Positions 6,162-9,343 of a DNA stretch of 9,343 nt are shown here, one piece after another. The stretch's first letter is position 1. Each line of letters opens with the position of its first letter. This stretch comes from Bacillota bacterium (GTDB lineage Bacteria > Bacillota > Desulfotomaculia > Desulfotomaculales > Desulfallaceae): assembly GCA_009781965.1 (NCBI GenBank), contig WQUS01000324.1, forward strand, positions 1 through 9,343, written 5' to 3'. The translations under genes were made by a program, and so were the position numbers. The notes beneath the pieces were generated by a model. The model worked only from the letters and a program-made list of their open reading frames with translations, searched no databases and had not been told where the DNA came from.

Positions 6162-8219
6162 GTGGAAATAATTAAAACTGACTGTGGCTTGTGTGTTAAC
6201 GATTGCGCTATAGACTGCTATGTGGAAGATGGCAAGATAGTTAAAATAGAGGGCACGCCGGGGCATTTGGTAAATAACGGCAAATTATGTGCCAAAGGCC
6301 AACACAGGGTGGAGTCCGTTTATTCCCCAACCCGTTTGAAACACCCGGTCAAGAAAGTGGACAGCCGTTTTCAAAAAATATCCTGGGAGCAAGCCTATGA
6401 TGAAATAGCCACTAAGCTGCTGGCGCTGAAGGAACAGTATGGCGCGCGCACCCTGTTTAGCTTAACCGGCTCCGTGGGTATCGAACACTTTGAATTTGCG
6501 GCTTTCAATCAACGTTTAACCAAGGCTTTTGGCACGCCTAATATGTTTAACCCCGAAGGCATGTGTTTCCGGATCCGGATCCTGGCCAGGCAAATTACCT
6601 TCGGCAAATACGTGATCGAAGAACCGCGCAAAGCTAAATTAATTATCCTCTGGGGACATAATCCCGATGACAGTTACTTCCCCATTGCCGAGGATATCCG
6701 TAATAGAGTTAAAAGCGGTGATTTAAAGCTGATCGTGATTGATGTACGCAAAATACCGCTGGCTAAAGAAGAAAGTATCTACCTGCAACCCCGTCCCGGC
6801 ACCGATGCCGCCGTCGCCTTGGCTATGATTAATGTCATTATCGAAGAAAACCTCTATGATCAGGAATTTGTTGCGGAATGGACAACGGGCTTCGATAAAC
6901 TGGCTGAACACATTAAACAATACACGCCGGAAAAAGCCGAAGAAATCAGCGGTGTGCCGGCCTCGTCAATCAGGCGCATCGCACGGATGTTTGCCAATAC
7001 TAAAGAAGCGTCCATCCTGGAAGGGGTGGGATGCCTGCAGCAATATGCCAACGGTCTCCAAACCGAAAGATGCTTTTGCATCTTAATGGCGATCACCGGC
7101 AAAATTGACCGCCCCGGCGGTTGGGTCACCTGTCCGCAAATCAGGCTGGCCGATCTGCGCGTGCCGGTAGAGGAAAAGGCTCTCGGATACGATAAATATC
7201 AGTTATTCCACCAATTTAATAAAACTCCGCCCCCGTACGGTAATTCATCTATGATGTCGGAGGCCATGATTACCGGTAAACCGTACCCTGTTAAAGCCTT
7301 AATTTCTTCCGGCGGTAATCCGGCGGTAACCTTCCCCGATACCAAACGGTTTCTGGAAGGGATAAAAAATCTGGAATTGTTTGTCGCCATCGACCCATGC
7401 ATGACTGAGACAACCCGGTTGGCCGATTATGTTTTACCTGCTTGCAGCACCCTGGAAGAAACCGGCATCGGCGGATTTACCTGGTGCGTATCACATTGCG
7501 AGCCGTTTATTATGTTGCGTAAAAAGGCCATCGAACCCCTTTACGAGAGTAAACCGATCTGGAAAATCTGGAGCGAGCTGGCGCATAAAATGGGTTACGG
7601 AGAGTTGTTCCCTTGGCAAACAGACGAAGAAGTAGCTAAACACTTTTTATCCGTATCCGGCATTACCTATGAACAACTGTTGGAAAACCCGGAAGGCATG
7701 TACTATGGCACAAAAAACTATGAACCTTTTAAAGAAAAAGGTTTTAACACGGAAAGCAAAAAAGTGGAGCTCTATTCCGCACGCATGGAAAAATTCGGCG
7801 TGCCTGGTCTGCCCAGCCATGTCGAGCCGCAGCAGAGCGTGGTAGCAAATCCCGAATTGGCCCGGGAGTATCCGGAAACACTGATCACCGGCGCCAGACA
7901 AGTGGAATACATCAACGCCCAAGGGCATGAAATACCCGGCTTGGCGGCTAGAATACCGGAAGCGGTAGCCTGGATTCATCCACTAATCGCCAATAAATAT
8001 GGGATTATTAATGGTGAAATGGTGGGTATTGAGACCCCCCGCGCCATGATTAAAATCAAAGCCAAAGTCACCGAAGATATCAGGCCGGGGACAATATCCG
8101 TCCCCCATGGCTGGGCGGAAGCTAACTGCAACTTCTTGCTTGACGCTACCTTAAGAGACGAAGCATCAGGTTATGCTACGCTAAGAGGCAATGCCTGCCG
8201 GATTGTTAAACTGAGCTAA
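6162..8219 (+). CDS. Molybdopterin (Mo/W bis-MGD) oxidoreductase, cytoplasmic, substrate unknown
   Basis: A 685-residue member of the DMSO reductase superfamily. Residues 1-55 carry a 4Fe-4S motif with C8, C11, C15 and C43 (C-x2-C-x3-C-x27-C). The central molybdopterin domain follows to about residue 480, with C135 in NPEGMCFRIR placed where the protein ligand to Mo/W sits. ISSGGNPAVTFPDT and YVLPACSTLEETG are typical cofactor-binding segments. The dinucleotide-binding domain occupies about 569-685, with ITGAR and SVPHGW. There is no Tat or other signal peptide, so it acts in the cytoplasm. GTG 6162 is chosen because TAGGGGGTGAG at 6148-6158 matches the 16S 3' end over an extended stretch and the Cys motif begins at residue 8. 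No electron-transfer subunit is adjacent. Formate dehydrogenase-, acetylene hydratase-like or CoA-ester/aromatic redox roles are possible; none is shown. Confidence 0.9.
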   Translation: MEIIKTDCGLCVNDCAIDCYVEDGKIVKIEGTPGHLVNNGKLCAKGQHRVESVYSPTRLKHPVKKVDSRFQKISWEQAYDEIATKLLALKEQYGARTLFSLTGSVGIEHFEFAAFNQRLTKAFGTPNMFNPEGMCFRIRILARQITFGKYVIEEPRKAKLIILWGHNPDDSYFPIAEDIRNRVKSGDLKLIVIDVRKIPLAKEESIYLQPRPGTDAAVALAMINVIIEENLYDQEFVAEWTTGFDKLAEHIKQYTPEKAEEISGVPASSIRRIARMFANTKEASILEGVGCLQQYANGLQTERCFCILMAITGKIDRPGGWVTCPQIRLADLRVPVEEKALGYDKYQLFHQFNKTPPPYGNSSMMSEAMITGKPYPVKALISSGGNPAVTFPDTKRFLEGIKNLELFVAIDPCMTETTRLADYVLPACSTLEETGIGGFTWCVSHCEPFIMLRKKAIEPLYESKPIWKIWSELAHKMGYGELFPWQTDEEVAKHFLSVSGITYEQLLENPEGMYYGTKNYEPFKEKGFNTESKKVELYSARMEKFGVPGLPSHVEPQQSVVANPELAREYPETLITGARQVEYINAQGHEIPGLAARIPEAVAWIHPLIANKYGIINGEMVGIETPRAMIKIKAKVTEDIRPGTISVPHGWAEANCNFLLDATLRDEASGYATLRGNACRIVKLS

Positions 8220-8233
8220 GCATATTTACCCCA

Positions 8234-8274
8234 TTGTATTATAAAATTGCGGTGGTATAATATTAAAATATAAT
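8234..8274 (+). promoter_or_regulatory. Two overlapping candidate promoters for the GAPDH gene
   Basis: Two sigma-A-like promoters fit in the 95-bp spacer. One is TTGTAT 8234-8239 with perfect TATAAT 8256-8261 (16-base spacer). The other is TTGCGG 8247-8252 with TATAAT 8269-8274 (16-base spacer). Either indicates that the GAPDH gene is transcribed independently of the catabolic cluster. No intrinsic terminator was found between the two genes, so some read-through is possible. Confidence 0.55.
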
Positions 8275-8314
8275 TAGTGCTATATAGACAATAAATGATG
8301 CAGGGGGAATTTCC

Positions 8315-9328
8315 ATGATTAAAGTTGGCATTAACGGTTTTGGGCGTATCGGCCGCCTAGTTTTTCGGATCGGTTTGAATAATCCCGATATTGAGTTCGT
8401 CGGCATTAACGACCCTTTTATGACGCCGGATTATATGGCTTATATGCTGCGTTACGATACTGTCCACGGCCAGTTTAAGGGGGAGATTGCTCATGATGCT
8501 GATTCCATCACGGTGAACGGCAAAAAGATCCTGTTTTTCGAGGCAAAAGACCCGGCGCAAATTCCCTGGGGCAAAATTGGCGTTGATTACGTAGTGGATG
8601 CAACGGGCATTTTCCATTCCCAAGACAAGGCCCAGGGACATATTGACGCCGGTGCGAAAAAAGTTGTTTATTCCGGTCCGTCAAAGGATGATACCCCGAT
8701 GTTCGTGATGGGCGTAAATCACAACTCTTACACTAAAGATATGACTTTCGTATCCAACGCCTCCTGCACGACTAATTGTCTCGCTCCCCTGGCCAAGGTA
8801 ATCAATGACAAATTTGGCATCGCTGACGGCCTGATGACTACCGTACATTCCACTACGGCTACCCAATTGACGGTGGACGGCGCGTCTAAAAAGGACTGGC
8901 GGGGCGGGCGGGCGGCTTCCTCCAATATTATTCCCTCCAGCACCGGTGCGGCTAAGGCCGTAGGCAAAGTCATCCCGGAGTTAAACGGCAAGTTGACCGG
9001 CATGTCTATGCGCGTACCGACATTGGATGTCTCCGTGGTCGATTTAACTGTCAATCTCAAAAAGCCTGCCAAATACGAGGAGATTTGCGCCGCCATGAAA
9101 ACCGCCTCCGAAAGCCCGGAATGGCAAGGTATCATCGGTTATACCGAAGATGCTGTCGTATCCTCCGATTTTATCGGCGATCCCCGCACCTCTATCTTTG
9201 ACGCCAAGGCTGGTATTTCCCTGACAGACACATTTGTCAAACTCGTCGCTTGGTATGATAATGAATGGGGGTTTTCCAATAAAGTGCTGGATCTCATTGT
9301 CCATATGGCTGCTGTTGATCAAAGATAA
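8315..9328 (+). CDS. gap: Glyceraldehyde-3-phosphate dehydrogenase, NAD-dependent
   Basis: A complete 337-residue GAPDH. The Rossmann motif GINGFGRIGRLVFR is at residues 5-18. D33 in INDPF is the residue that favours NAD over NADP. The catalytic cysteine is C151 in SNASCTTNCLAP and the catalytic histidine is H178 in TTVHSTTATQ. The C-terminal WYDNEWGFSNKV segment is intact. It converts glyceraldehyde-3-phosphate, phosphate and NAD to 1,3-bisphosphoglycerate in glycolysis, or the reverse in gluconeogenesis. CAGGGGGAA at 8301-8309 is the ribosome binding site. Segments such as YMAYMLRYDTVHGQFKGEI and STGAAKAVGKVIPELNGKLT resemble the E. coli GapA/eukaryotic type more than typical Firmicute enzymes. 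The window ends 15 bp after the stop, so the genes that follow are unknown. No functional link to the upstream cluster is evident. Confidence 0.97.
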   Translation: MIKVGINGFGRIGRLVFRIGLNNPDIEFVGINDPFMTPDYMAYMLRYDTVHGQFKGEIAHDADSITVNGKKILFFEAKDPAQIPWGKIGVDYVVDATGIFHSQDKAQGHIDAGAKKVVYSGPSKDDTPMFVMGVNHNSYTKDMTFVSNASCTTNCLAPLAKVINDKFGIADGLMTTVHSTTATQLTVDGASKKDWRGGRAASSNIIPSSTGAAKAVGKVIPELNGKLTGMSMRVPTLDVSVVDLTVNLKKPAKYEEICAAMKTASESPEWQGIIGYTEDAVVSSDFIGDPRTSIFDAKAGISLTDTFVKLVAWYDNEWGFSNKVLDLIVHMAAVDQR

Positions 9329-9343
9329 TCCTTCAGGTTTTTG

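Noticed and set aside
6162..6206. Assigning the Mo/W enzyme as acetylene hydratase
   Set aside because: The Cys spacing is similar, but the Asp that follows the second cluster Cys in that enzyme is Val here, and this Cys layout is common to the whole superfamily.
8647..9322. Long antisense open frames within the GAPDH gene and elsewhere
   Set aside because: They lie opposite strongly conserved coding sequence, have no ribosome binding sites I could support, and show no recognisable domains.

Overview
The window looks like chromosomal DNA of an anaerobic Firmicute, perhaps a Peptococcaceae or other syntrophic/sulfate-reducing clostridial lineage. This is inferred from strong GGAGG-type ribosome binding sites, TTG and GTG starts, AT-rich spacers with sigma-A-like promoters, an ANTAR response regulator, and a set of CoA-ester, flavin/Fe-S and molybdopterin enzymes. 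All genes are on the + strand. No mobile element, CRISPR array, tRNA or rRNA was seen.

Layout. (1) 1-1646: the 3' part of a hydantoinase B/oxoprolinase-family gene (hyuB type, cut by the window edge) overlaps by 10 bp a REC-ANTAR response regulator, so the two are probably one operon. (2) 1647-1912: a 266-bp spacer with a good sigma-A-type promoter followed by a densely structured leader. It holds two short tandem hairpins, a T-tract terminator, and several mutually exclusive pairings. ANTAR proteins are RNA-binding antiterminators, so this leader is the most interesting non-coding element here. (3) 1913-6042: a MaoC-type hydratase, an acyl-CoA dehydrogenase, a thiolase-family protein and an Old Yellow Enzyme-type flavoprotein with a 4Fe-4S motif but no FAD/NAD domain, with short spacers that carry small repeats. 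(4) 6043-6161: an AT-rich spacer with a 16-bp tandem duplication and an 18-bp hairpin. (5) 6162-8219: a cytoplasmic molybdopterin (Mo/W) oxidoreductase of unknown substrate. (6) 8220-9328: a glyceraldehyde-3-phosphate dehydrogenase with its own promoter candidates, probably unrelated to the rest.

How they may work together (inference): the dehydrogenase, hydratase and thiolase-like protein supply much of a beta-oxidation-like route. No 3-hydroxyacyl-CoA dehydrogenase, CoA ligase/transferase or ETF is visible. The enoate-reductase-like flavoprotein and the Mo/W enzyme add two redox (or hydration) steps, which suggests a specialised anaerobic catabolic substrate rather than ordinary fatty acids. 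The ANTAR regulator could switch the cluster on by relieving termination in the leader. The substrate cannot be read from the sequence.
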